Assembly: GCA_964389305.1 (NCBI GenBank)
Contig: CAYMEK010000007.1
Location: 1-64,000, forward strand
Reading direction: 5' to 3'
Source of the DNA: CAYMEK01 sp964389305
Lineage (GTDB): Bacteria > Spirochaetota > Spirochaetia > SZUA-6 > DRHE01
DNA length: 64,000 nucleotides
Positions 50,738-58,713 of this stretch are shown here, one piece after another. The translations under genes and the position numbers were made by a program. The first letter of the stretch is position 1; each line of letters begins with the position of its first letter. Below the pieces are notes generated by a model. It was given only the letters and a program-made list of their open reading frames with translations. It made no database searches and was not told the DNA's origin.

Positions 50738-51535
50738 TCAAGTCAGCCTGCCGGTCCTGGCGAGCTGAATCATCTTTTCGACCAGATCGTCCTGGGAGAT
50801 GTCCTTTTTCAGGAGCTCTCCGGCGATCTGTCCCCGATCCAGGATGACGAACCGGTCTGCTACCGGATACACGTAGTAGATGTTGTGGCTGATGAAGACG
50901 GCCGATTTCCCCTGCTTCTTGATGTCCAGCACGAAGTCCAGCACTTTGCGCGTTTCCGACAGGGACAGCCCCATGGTGGGCTCGTCCAGGATGATCAGAT
51001 CGGCGTCGAAGTACAGAGCGCGGCCGATGGCCACTCCCTGCTTTTCTCCTCCCGACAGCGCCATCACCACCGATTCGGTGGTGATGGCCTTGGAAGTAAA
51101 GCCTATCTGCTCCCGCAGCATCGTCTGCGTCTGGTGCTTCTGATCCTTGACTTTCAGGAAGCCCATAGGATAAACGAGCTCCCGTCCGGCGAACATATTC
51201 CGCCACAGGGTCTGCTGATCGCCCAGGGCCCGCTCTTGATATACGGTCTCGATGCCGAGCTGCCGGGAGCGCCTGACCGAATGCAGGGTGATTTTGTATC
51301 CCTTGTAGTAGATGTCGCCGCTGTCGGGCCGGTGCACCCCGGTGATGAGCTTGATCAGGGTGGACTTGCCGGCGCCGTTGTCGCCGACCAGGCCCACGAT
51401 CTCATTGTTACCGATTTCGAAATCGATGCCGTGAAGGGCAGTGACTTCGCCGAAGGACTTGCTGATCCCCTTCATGGACAGCAGGGCTGCTTCTGCCCGG
51501 CTCTTTTCTCGGGAAACCGCCGGATCCTCAGCCAT
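50738..51535 (-). CDS. Sugar ABC transporter ATP-binding protein, single-domain RbsA type
   Basis: A 265-residue ATPase with Walker A GDNGAGKST near 52, signature region ALSGGEKQGVAIGRAL near 155, Walker B LIILDEPTMGLS near 178 and switch His in FISHNIYYVYPVADRF. Canonical RbsA has two fused ATPase modules; this has one and presumably works as a homodimer. I set the start at the ATG at 51535 behind GAAAAGGAG; the longer frame to 51769 runs into the binding-protein gene. Confidence 0.9.
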   Translation of the reverse strand: MAEDPAVSREKSRAEAALLSMKGISKSFGEVTALHGIDFEIGNNEIVGLVGDNGAGKSTLIKLITGVHRPDSGDIYYKGYKITLHSVRRSRQLGIETVYQERALGDQQTLWRNMFAGRELVYPMGFLKVKDQKHQTQTMLREQIGFTSKAITTESVVMALSGGEKQGVAIGRALYFDADLIILDEPTMGLSLSETRKVLDFVLDIKKQGKSAVFISHNIYYVYPVADRFVILDRGQIAGELLKKDISQDDLVEKMIQLARTGRLT

Positions 51536-51560
51536 CTCCTTTTCCTCTCTCTTTCTCGCT

Positions 51561-52577
51561 TTAGCGTATACCCTGCTCGGCCAGAGGGGCGACAAAATCG
51601 ATGTTGCTGGCATCGATGATGGCCGCTCCGGTGTCGATGTGCAGGCCGGCAAAGCCGTACTTGACCGTAAGGCAGGCCTGCACGATGGGTAGATAGCCCT
51701 GCAGATAGGGCTGCTGATCGAGAACCGCTCCCACGTAGCCCTCCTTGATGGCCTCGGCCGTGGCTGCACTGAGGTCGAAGCCGGCTCCGAAGATCTCGCC
51801 CGGCTTCTTTCCGGCCGCGCGCATGTAAGTGCCCATGGTGGCGGTGAGCGCGCCGTGGTCGGTGATAATCATCTTTACGTCCGGGTTGGCCGCGATGTAA
51901 CTGGCGACGACCGGTGTGCCCAGGGTGGCGTCGCTGTTGACCGCGTCGCTGATCTCCAGGTAGTCCACCTTGACCCCCAACTCCTTCAGGGCGTCGATGC
52001 AGCCCTTGGTGCGCAGCCCGCGGGTCTCCTGGCCGAGCAGGCCCCAAACCAGGGCTTTGTCGCCGGCCTTCAGCTTGGCCCTGGCGGCGGCTCCTTTGGC
52101 CAGCATGTAGCCGGAGGGGTAAAGCTCCTGTCCCACGTAGCCGAAGCCCTTGTCTTTGTACTTCTCCTCGATGGCCGGCAGGGTGGTGTTCTGGCTGGTG
52201 ACCACGATTCCTTTGGCCTCGGCTTCATCCACCAGCGGGGCGAAAGCGGCCACGCCGGGATGGCCCATGATGCAGATGGCGTCCGGCCTCTGGGCTACGG
52301 CATCCTTGAACTGAGCCACCATCCGGTCGGGCAGCCAGCCGGACCACACGTAGTCCACCTGGCAGCCAAGATCGTACTGGGCGGCCCGGGCGCCGTTATA
52401 GACTACCGAGGCGAAGGGTCCTCCTTCGCTTCCGCCGGGAAAGAAGACGATATGCACATCCGCGAAGTGCTTCTGCCCGGCCTTCATGGCCTCCCCTTCC
52501 GGGGTGCCTTCGGCGAATAGGCCCACCGAGAGTCCCAGAAGGGCCAACAACGATACTAGCACGACAAGCTTTTTCAT
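51561..52577 (-). CDS. Periplasmic sugar-binding protein (type I), second of two
   Basis: A 338-residue exported protein of the RbsB/peripla_BP_4 group with a signal peptide ending ...GLFAEGTPEGE, the spirochaetal style. Fold markers include DAICIMGHPGVAAFAPLVDEA near 95 and GLLGQETRGLRTKGCIDALKE near 175. It shares little obvious sequence with the binding protein upstream (52662-53621), so the operon has two distinct receptors or a receptor plus a sensor partner. AAGGAGGAGAAA precedes the ATG, implying strong translation. Confidence 0.9.
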   Translation of the reverse strand: MKKLVVLVSLLALLGLSVGLFAEGTPEGEAMKAGQKHFADVHIVFFPGGSEGGPFASVVYNGARAAQYDLGCQVDYVWSGWLPDRMVAQFKDAVAQRPDAICIMGHPGVAAFAPLVDEAEAKGIVVTSQNTTLPAIEEKYKDKGFGYVGQELYPSGYMLAKGAAARAKLKAGDKALVWGLLGQETRGLRTKGCIDALKELGVKVDYLEISDAVNSDATLGTPVVASYIAANPDVKMIITDHGALTATMGTYMRAAGKKPGEIFGAGFDLSAATAEAIKEGYVGAVLDQQPYLQGYLPIVQACLTVKYGFAGLHIDTGAAIIDASNIDFVAPLAEQGIR

Positions 52578-52661
52578 TTTCTCCTCCTTACTTTAGCTTG
52601 TTTCAACGGGATAATAAAGAGAAAAATTTACCTGTAAGCCTCACCTCCTTCCAGCACAACT

Positions 52662-53621
52662 CTATTGCTTCTTCGTAACCAGCTTTCTCATCTGCTCGGA
52701 ATAGCTGTTCACATTGTGCTGATCCACGAAGACGATACCCGTATCGATGTTCTCGGGGATCGGCTCTCCTCGGACCGCCTTCAGAAGCAGCTCCAGGGCC
52801 AGCCAGCCTATGGTGTAGGTACGCTGCACGATGCAGAACCGGATATAGCCTTCCCGGATTCCCTTCAGCGTGTCTTTGAGATCGTCGAATCCGCCCACGA
52901 TCACGTCGTTGTTGCCCATCCCTTTGACCACGATTCCAGCCGCCGGAGCTCCGTAAGCGGAAACACCACAGATGCCTTTCAAGGCCGGGTATTGCTCGAA
53001 CAGGGACTCGGTCTTGTTCACCGCCAGCGCGTAGTCACCCCGTATATCCTCCACGGCCACCAGTGAGATCCCGGTGGAGGTGTCGGCGATCGCTTGGCGG
53101 ATCCCTGCGGTTCTGAGGTTAAGGTTGAGCGTTTCCAGCCCGCCCTGCAGCACGGCGATTTCCCCCTCGTAGTCCATCAACTCCGCCATCCGCTTTCCGG
53201 CTTCGTATCCAGCCTGGAAGTTGTTGGTACCCACGTAGGCCAGGGCCTTGGTGGAGGGAGCGGGGGCGTCGAACGTGATCACCTTGATGCCTGCCTCTAT
53301 TGCCTTGTCTATGATCGAAACCAGACCGGCGTCGTCGAGAGCCGAGATGGCGATGCCGTCTACCTTCTGGGCGATCAGGTCTTCGATGATCTTCACCTGC
53401 AGGGACAGCTCGAATTTGGGCGGGCTGATCATCTCCACGTAAACGTCATACTCGGCGGCTGCGTCTTTGAACCCCTCATAGCAGGGGTCGTAGTAGGGAT
53501 GAACCCCCTTGGGCACCATGATGAATATCGGCTTGGAGCGTGTCTCCACCTGGCCGTTGGCCCCTGTTTCGGCGACGGCCAACAGGGACAGACCGAAAAT
53601 GAGTACTGCGGCGCGTTTCAT
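52662..53621 (-). CDS. Periplasmic sugar-binding protein (RbsB-like), first of two
   Basis: A 319-residue exported protein with signal peptide MKRAAVLIFGLSLLAVAETGANGQ followed by VETRSKP. RbsB-type segments: KIIEDLIAQKVDGIAISALD near 75, ITFDAPAPSTKALAYVGTNNFQAGYEAGKRM in parts near 115, and DVIVGGFDDLKDTLKGIREG near 240. It is the first gene after the sigma-54 promoter. A binding protein coded next to a two-component system may act as co-receptor for the sensor kinase; that is inference. Confidence 0.9.
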   Translation of the reverse strand: MKRAAVLIFGLSLLAVAETGANGQVETRSKPIFIMVPKGVHPYYDPCYEGFKDAAAEYDVYVEMISPPKFELSLQVKIIEDLIAQKVDGIAISALDDAGLVSIIDKAIEAGIKVITFDAPAPSTKALAYVGTNNFQAGYEAGKRMAELMDYEGEIAVLQGGLETLNLNLRTAGIRQAIADTSTGISLVAVEDIRGDYALAVNKTESLFEQYPALKGICGVSAYGAPAAGIVVKGMGNNDVIVGGFDDLKDTLKGIREGYIRFCIVQRTYTIGWLALELLLKAVRGEPIPENIDTGIVFVDQHNVNSYSEQMRKLVTKKQ

Positions 53622-53642
53622 CGAGAGATCCGCCGATCATGT

Positions 53643-53659
53643 TGCAAGATATGGACCAG
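53643..53659 (-). promoter_or_regulatory. Sigma-54 promoter of the sugar transporter operon
   Basis: On the minus strand CTGGTCCATATCTTGCA matches the -24/-12 pattern: GG and GC separated by exactly 10 nt, with TTGCA at -12. A start about 12 nt beyond the GC would lie near 53632, giving a leader of about 10 nt before the ATG at 53621. The sigma-54-dependent response regulator is encoded immediately upstream. Confidence 0.7.
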
Positions 53660-53757
53660 CCGCTCAGGCGGACGGCAATTTCTGCTATGTGCTTATGGTG
53701 CGGTCAGTTAGGAGAGCACGAAGGGCATCAGGACACGAAGGCCGGCACTGCCCGGGA

Positions 53758-53793
53758 TTACCCATTTACCCAAAACGTAAACATCTGGGTAAA
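53758..53793. promoter_or_regulatory. Candidate enhancer sites for the sigma-54 activator
   Basis: TTACCCA occurs twice in tandem (53758-53764 and 53766-53772), and its inverse TGGGTAA at 53786-53792; TTTACCCA/TGGGTAAA form a perfect 8-bp inverted repeat with a 13-nt spacer. The sites lie about 100-150 bp upstream of the sigma-54 promoter, the usual enhancer distance. No T-run follows on the minus strand, so it is not a terminator of the regulator gene. Confidence 0.6.
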
Positions 53794-53811
53794 AATGTAT
53801 AAACTCAAAAG

Positions 53812-55125
53812 TCAGCCGATCGAATATTTCTTCATCTTGTTGTACAGCGTTTTCCGGCTGATTTTCAACGCTTTTGCCGCCAGGGACCTGTTGAAGGAGT
53901 TGCGGGACAGCGCTTCCAATATCGCCTTGCGCTCCACCTCGCCGACCATCGATAGGCTCCCGACGGCGTCGCGGTCCAGGCCCAAATCTCCCGGCAGCAG
54001 TACCTTCTTGGCTCCGCACAGGACGAGTGCCGATTCGATGACGTGCTTCAGCTCGCGAACATTGCCCGGCCAGGAGTAGCTCTTGAGATAGCGAATCGTT
54101 TCCGAGGGAAGCTCGACTCTCTCCCTCTTGTAGAGCCTGGTGTAGAGGTCCTTGAAGTGCTGGGCCAGAGGCTCGATATCTTCCAGCCGTTGACGCAGCG
54201 GAGGGAGTTCTATCTTGATACCGTTCAGGCGATAGTACAGGTCTTCCCGAAAGTCGTTGTGCCTGATCTTCTCCTTCAGATCTTGATTGGTGGAGGCAAC
54301 GACTCTGGCCTTGAGCGGGATCGAAGTAATGCCGCCTAGGCGCTCGAAGCTCTTCTCCTCCAGCACCCGGAGCAGTTTCGCCTGTAGCTGCAGTCCCATG
54401 TCTCCTATCTCGTCGAGAAATACGAATCCGCTGCCCGCAATCTCGAACTTGCCCGGCTTGGCCTGGACGGCGCCCGAGAAAGAACCCTTCTCGAAACCGA
54501 ACAGCTCGCTCTCCAGCAGCTCGCAGGGGATCGCGGCGCAGTTGATGCCGACGTAAGGGCTGCCGCTGCGTACTCCCCGGCTGTGAATCATACGGGCCAC
54601 CAGCTCCTTGCCGGTCCCGCTTTCGCCAACGATGAGCACGGGTATATCCTTGTCCTTGATTTTATCGATGACGCTCACCACCTCGGCCATCTTGCGGTCC
54701 CGATACACGAGCTGCAGCTCTCCCGCCTCGCTGGCCCGATCGCCGCCGGCGGTGGTTGTCCGGCCGAAGAAGCGGTCGGCGATCTCCACGATGTCCTTGT
54801 TGTCGAAGGGCTTCCTGATGTAGTCCGCCGCGCCCATCTTCATAGCGCACACGGCGGTTTCGATCGTGGCATAGGCGGTGATGATCACCACCTTGACGCG
54901 GCTGGTATCGATTCTTTTTACAATCTCCACGCCGTCCAGATCCGGCAGCCTTAGATCGACGAAGGCGAGCCTGAAGTGGCCCGAGCGGAGCTTCTCGACC
55001 GCCTTCAGGCCGCACTCCTCGATATCGACCGGATATCCCTTGAGGGATAAAGCCTTGGCAATGCCCTCGCGCATCCCCTGCTCGTCGTCGGCGACCAGGA
55101 TGTTAAAGCTGTCTTTGGAGACCAA
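53812..55125 (-). CDS. Sigma-54-dependent response regulator (NtrC family)
   Basis: A 437-residue protein with a receiver domain (acidic pocket Asp13/Asp14/Glu15, phosphoacceptor Asp57 in FVDLRLPDLDG, Lys105 in IRKPF), an AAA+ domain (Walker A GESGTGKE at 167-174, Walker B FLDE at 236-239) and a C-terminal Fis-type helix-turn-helix (NRSLAAKALKISRKTLYNKMKK). The sigma-54-contacting loop reads GSFSGA (214-219) instead of the canonical GAFTGA. It overlaps the sensor kinase gene by 23 bp and ends 190 bp before the transporter operon, whose sigma-54 promoter it presumably activates. Confidence 0.94.
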   Translation of the reverse strand: MVSKDSFNILVADDEQGMREGIAKALSLKGYPVDIEECGLKAVEKLRSGHFRLAFVDLRLPDLDGVEIVKRIDTSRVKVVIITAYATIETAVCAMKMGAADYIRKPFDNKDIVEIADRFFGRTTTAGGDRASEAGELQLVYRDRKMAEVVSVIDKIKDKDIPVLIVGESGTGKELVARMIHSRGVRSGSPYVGINCAAIPCELLESELFGFEKGSFSGAVQAKPGKFEIAGSGFVFLDEIGDMGLQLQAKLLRVLEEKSFERLGGITSIPLKARVVASTNQDLKEKIRHNDFREDLYYRLNGIKIELPPLRQRLEDIEPLAQHFKDLYTRLYKRERVELPSETIRYLKSYSWPGNVRELKHVIESALVLCGAKKVLLPGDLGLDRDAVGSLSMVGEVERKAILEALSRNSFNRSLAAKALKISRKTLYNKMKKYSIG

Positions 55126-57244
55126 TTTCCCCTCCTTTGGGAAACTCCAGGGTCACGACCGTGCCGTTGCGCCGGCCCGCGCTCACACTGATCGTGCCGC
55201 CGTGCCTTTTCATAATCTTGGAGCTCAGGAACAGTCCCAGTCCAGTGCTGTTCTTGTTGGTTACGAACGGATCGAAGAGCCGCTCTATTATGGCTTTTTC
55301 CATTCCCTTTCCGTTGTCCTCGACGTCGATACGAACCCGATCCTCGGCGGAGTCTATCGACAGCCGAATGCGGCCATGGTCGTGGTCTATCGACTGGATG
55401 GCGTTGTTGAGAACATTGAAGAAAACCTGCTTCAGGGAATCGGGATTGCCCGTAACCCGGGTGTCTTCCCCTTTTAAACGAATCCGAGCCTCGATCCTGC
55501 GCTGCTTCAGCTTGGGGCTGAACAGCTCCACGATCTCCTCGGCCAGAGCGGCCAGGGCGACCTCCCGCATTTCGGCGCTCTCGTCACGGGAGATATGCAG
55601 CAGCTTCTCGACCAGGGAATTGATTCTCCTGACCTCGGACTCGATGCGCGTGATGTATTCCCGTTGCTCTTGCGCTGACAGCTGCCCGGTGGCGATCAAC
55701 TGTACATGGTTGAGAATGACGCCCATGGGATTACCGATCTCATGGGCGATCCCCGCCGCCAGCTTGCCGATTTCCGCCAGCTTTTCCGACTGGACCACCG
55801 CCCGTTCCATGTTAAGGTGCTCGGTGATATCGACAATCACTACTACGGTCCCGGTGATATCCTTGCTGCCATCCCCCACCGGAAAGAAATCTAAAGAATA
55901 GCTCTTGCATCCGGTCTCCAGCCTGGCTATGTGTTCGGGCTGTCCGTCCCGGAACACATCCTCGAGCTTGGCGGTAATCTGGTCACGATGCTCGGAGAAG
56001 AAAGGGATGGAAAAAAAGGCGAGGCCCCCCGCCGGCTCGGGCAGATTGAGGCTGCTCTGGGCACTCTGGTTGGCCAGGACCAGGTTGTACTGGCGATCGA
56101 TGACCAGGGTGGTGAGAAGCAGGCTCTGGAACACGGCGTCGATGTAGCTGTTCAGCAGAGTCAGCTCCCGGTTACTCGTCTCGAGCCGCTCATGGTTCTC
56201 CTTCAAGGTCAGGGTCATCGAGTTGAAGGCCGAGGCGAGACTGCCCAATTCGTCGCTGCGCCCGACGCCGATCTGGTGGCCGTAGTCCCCTCCGGATACG
56301 GCCCTGGTGGCGCTCACCAGCTGCCTGATCCCCCCGATCAGGTCGATGCCCCAAAGATAGAAGGTGAGAACAGGGATGAGAATGCAGAACATCGTGATAA
56401 TGGATAAAAGCACGGTAAGCTGCCGGTTGCGGAAGAAGGAGCTTTTCGGCGCGCCGACCACAAGCGTACCGGTGACGCCGTTTCCTATATCGAAGTTGGA
56501 CAGCACAATGTTGTACTCCTGTCCCTGGGAGCGGTAGGAGCTGTGGGTCAGTGTATCGGGTTCACTGGAATTCCTGGCGGGCAGCTCCTGGATATCGGGT
56601 AGGGAGGAGAACAGAAAGCGCCCCCTGGTATACAGGGCGAAGCGCACTCCGTACTGGAGAGACAGCATGGAAAAGAAATTGGTGTCGAAACTTTTTTGCA
56701 GCAGAACGAGCCCTATCTCGTTGTTGGACACGTAAACCGGCGCAATGGCGTTCAGATAGATCCCATCGGAGTACAGGTAGAAGTAGGTTTGATTGAGGTA
56801 TTTACTGACCGATTCGAAATAGATTACATCGGGAATGTTCGTCGAGCGGCCCACGACCGCAACCTCCACGTACTTGTCGTAGCCTCTCCTGTACACGGCT
56901 ACGCTCTCCAACTGCCTGGTAAGGGAAAACTTCTCGATTTCATTCTTCAGGGGGATGATGTCTATCTGGAGGGTCGAGGAATCGATCTGGTCCCAGTATT
57001 TGCTGTACACGTACAACTTGCTGCGTACATAGTCTTCAACGGCCAGACGTGAAAGCGCCCTGGAATAACGTTCCTGTATTTCCATCACGTTGTTGCTGAT
57101 CTCCAGGGCTACCTCCTCCAACATCTCGCGCTCCGAGATGACGCCGCTGCGGTAGACAAAGACGCCGGCGAACAGGGCGATACCCATAATGGGGACGATG
57201 ATGGCCACAAGTGCGAAAAGAAGAAGTTTCGGGCGCAGTTTCAC
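55103..57244 (-). CDS. Membrane sensor histidine kinase with extracytoplasmic, HAMP and PAS domains
   Basis: A 713-residue kinase. Membrane helices at about 7-31 and 275-299 enclose a roughly 240-residue external domain, probably Cache-like (FYLYSDGIYLNAIAPVYV near 155-172). A HAMP linker (300-350) and a PAS domain (365-475) follow, then HisKA with His501 in AAGIAHEIGNPMG and HATPase with FFNVLNNAIQSI, DNGKGM and GLGLFL. It starts with GTG in a GTGA overlap with the UroD-family stop. It probably senses the transporter's substrate or a binding-protein complex and phosphorylates the regulator next door. Confidence 0.93.
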   Translation of the reverse strand: MKLRPKLLLFALVAIIVPIMGIALFAGVFVYRSGVISEREMLEEVALEISNNVMEIQERYSRALSRLAVEDYVRSKLYVYSKYWDQIDSSTLQIDIIPLKNEIEKFSLTRQLESVAVYRRGYDKYVEVAVVGRSTNIPDVIYFESVSKYLNQTYFYLYSDGIYLNAIAPVYVSNNEIGLVLLQKSFDTNFFSMLSLQYGVRFALYTRGRFLFSSLPDIQELPARNSSEPDTLTHSSYRSQGQEYNIVLSNFDIGNGVTGTLVVGAPKSSFFRNRQLTVLLSIITMFCILIPVLTFYLWGIDLIGGIRQLVSATRAVSGGDYGHQIGVGRSDELGSLASAFNSMTLTLKENHERLETSNRELTLLNSYIDAVFQSLLLTTLVIDRQYNLVLANQSAQSSLNLPEPAGGLAFFSIPFFSEHRDQITAKLEDVFRDGQPEHIARLETGCKSYSLDFFPVGDGSKDITGTVVVIVDITEHLNMERAVVQSEKLAEIGKLAAGIAHEIGNPMGVILNHVQLIATGQLSAQEQREYITRIESEVRRINSLVEKLLHISRDESAEMREVALAALAEEIVELFSPKLKQRRIEARIRLKGEDTRVTGNPDSLKQVFFNVLNNAIQSIDHDHGRIRLSIDSAEDRVRIDVEDNGKGMEKAIIERLFDPFVTNKNSTGLGLFLSSKIMKRHGGTISVSAGRRNGTVVTLEFPKGGEIGLQRQL

Positions 57245-58455
57245 GGATTCTTTTGGGCCTCCTCGTACATGGCGGCGATATTCTCCGGCGGAATGTCGGG
57301 CTGTAGATTGTGTATCGGAGCGAATACGAAACCTCCGCCCGGCTGCATGACCTCGATCCGGTGCCGAACATCCCTCGCAACTTCCTCCGCAGTGCCAAGG
57401 GGTAAAACCGCCTGCACATCCGCTCCGCCGCCCCAGAATACGATGCGCTGCCCGAACTCCCTCTTGAGCAGCTCGGGCTCCATGCCGGCCGCCGAGGTCT
57501 GGACCGGGTTGAGGATGTCCACGCCGATCTCGATGAAATCTTCGATAAACTCATACACGGAGCCGCAGGAGTGCAGGAACACCTTGGCCGGGCTCAAGGC
57601 GTGGGCCTGCTCATAGATCCTGGCCAACAGGGGCTTGACCAGCGACCGGAACAGCTCGGGGGATATCTGAGGTCCGTTCTGAAAGCCGAGATCATCGGCA
57701 AATCCGAGAACCTGGATGTAGCTTCCCACCGCCTGCAGGTACAGCTTCAGGTCTGCGATCGCCGCCTCGGTGAGCTTCTCCAGAAGCCGGCGGGAAAACT
57801 CCGGTTCCAGGGCCAGGCGCATGAAGAAGATGTCGTACCCGCTCAGGAACTGGGCCTGCTCGAATATGCTCCCGCCCAGCCAGCCGAAAAGCGCCTTGTC
57901 CGTGTTCTCGTACAGGTACCTGGCGGTACGGTGCAGGTACTCCAGCTCCTCGTCGCTGATGCGCTGGGGGGAGAAGGCTTCCAGCTCCTCGGCCTGCGCC
58001 TCGGCCAGGGGGAAGTGGGTCGGAACGAACGATCCGCTTCCCGGGCTCAACAGGCTGCTCTGCACTCCCGCCTCGAAAAGCCTCCAGACACCGTCCTCGT
58101 CGATTACCGGGTCGAACCTTTCGGGAAAGAGGGCCGGGCTTCCGTCCGGAAGCGGATGGGAGATCCAGCCGCCGCCGAGAGAGATCCCCGGGGCGGCATA
58201 GTAGCGATTCAGAGGCAGTACGTCGATGCCCCAGCTCTGCATCAATTCCTGCTCCACCTCGGCCAGCAGCAGGATAATGTTGGTTACCCGCGGTGGATCA
58301 CCTGCTGCTATTATGCCCTTGGCGCTCAGGTGAGCCTTGAGCCTGGAGTAGGCCATGGCGTTGATACCCGTTACGATGGAGCCCCCCAGATCGATCGGAA
58401 GGCGGTCGGGGCGCCGGTGATTGACGGCGGCGAGCACCCGCTCGCGGGAAGTCAT
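57241..58455 (-). CDS. Uroporphyrinogen decarboxylase (URO-D) fold family protein
   Basis: A 404-residue protein starting MTSRERVLAAVNHRRPDRLPID, the typical opening of the URO-D-fold group that contains MtaA/MtbA/CmuA-type methyltransferases as well as HemE. Segments include GWLGGSIFEQAQFLSGYDIFFM (in parts, near 205), HSCGSVYEFIEDFIEIGVDILNPVQ near 300 and GGGADVQAVLPLGT near 345. The HSCGS and VDILNPVQ stretches occur in methyltransferase-like members that bind zinc through His/Cys; true HemE is less likely. It is the first gene of the sensor/regulator operon, an odd partner unless it makes or processes the sensed compound. A longer frame upstream is spurious. Confidence 0.85.
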   Translation of the reverse strand: MTSRERVLAAVNHRRPDRLPIDLGGSIVTGINAMAYSRLKAHLSAKGIIAAGDPPRVTNIILLLAEVEQELMQSWGIDVLPLNRYYAAPGISLGGGWISHPLPDGSPALFPERFDPVIDEDGVWRLFEAGVQSSLLSPGSGSFVPTHFPLAEAQAEELEAFSPQRISDEELEYLHRTARYLYENTDKALFGWLGGSIFEQAQFLSGYDIFFMRLALEPEFSRRLLEKLTEAAIADLKLYLQAVGSYIQVLGFADDLGFQNGPQISPELFRSLVKPLLARIYEQAHALSPAKVFLHSCGSVYEFIEDFIEIGVDILNPVQTSAAGMEPELLKREFGQRIVFWGGGADVQAVLPLGTAEEVARDVRHRIEVMQPGGGFVFAPIHNLQPDIPPENIAAMYEEAQKNP

Positions 58456-58518
58456 GGCCGTGGTTCCGGCGGACCGGCCCAAGGATCGGGCGGCGCCTGA
58501 AGCCGGAAACGCTCCAGC

Positions 58519-58547
58519 TTGACGGCCGCAATGCAGAGCAGTAGTAT
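58519..58547 (+). promoter_or_regulatory. Probable hflK promoter
   Basis: TTGACG (58519-58524, 5 of 6) and TAGTAT (58542-58547, 4 of 6) with a 17-bp spacer, about 165 bp before the hflK ATG. It overlaps the region expected to be the leader of the divergent UroD-family operon. Confidence 0.5.
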
Positions 58548-58577
58548 ATAGGTAGCTGCCAAAGGAATCACATTTGC

Positions 58578-58607
58578 AGTCTATCCGATGAGAAGCCCGG
58601 GTGGCAA
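58578..58607 (-). promoter_or_regulatory. Possible promoter of the UroD/kinase/regulator operon
   Basis: Minus-strand TTGCCA (58607-58602, 5 of 6) and TAGACT (58583-58578, 4 of 6) with an 18-bp spacer. Transcription would start near 58571 and run through the predicted hflK promoter, so the two promoters face each other and may interfere. Confidence 0.4.
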
Positions 58608-58713
58608 TGCACTGCGAAAGCCAAAAGCCCATGAGCCGCCGGGCGGAGATCAAACCGATCCAGCCGCAGAATAAAGCTTTGCGCTGGAAAAGCAGAACCA
58701 ACAAGGAGGGTTT

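Noticed and set aside
50738..51535. Truncated RbsA
   Set aside because: Only one ATPase module is present, but it is complete with all motifs and a proper stop, so it is a single-domain family member and not a broken gene.
57241..58455. HemE, uroporphyrinogen decarboxylase of haem synthesis
   Set aside because: Context is signal transduction and transport, no other haem gene is near, and the HSCGS segment fits methyltransferase-like members better.
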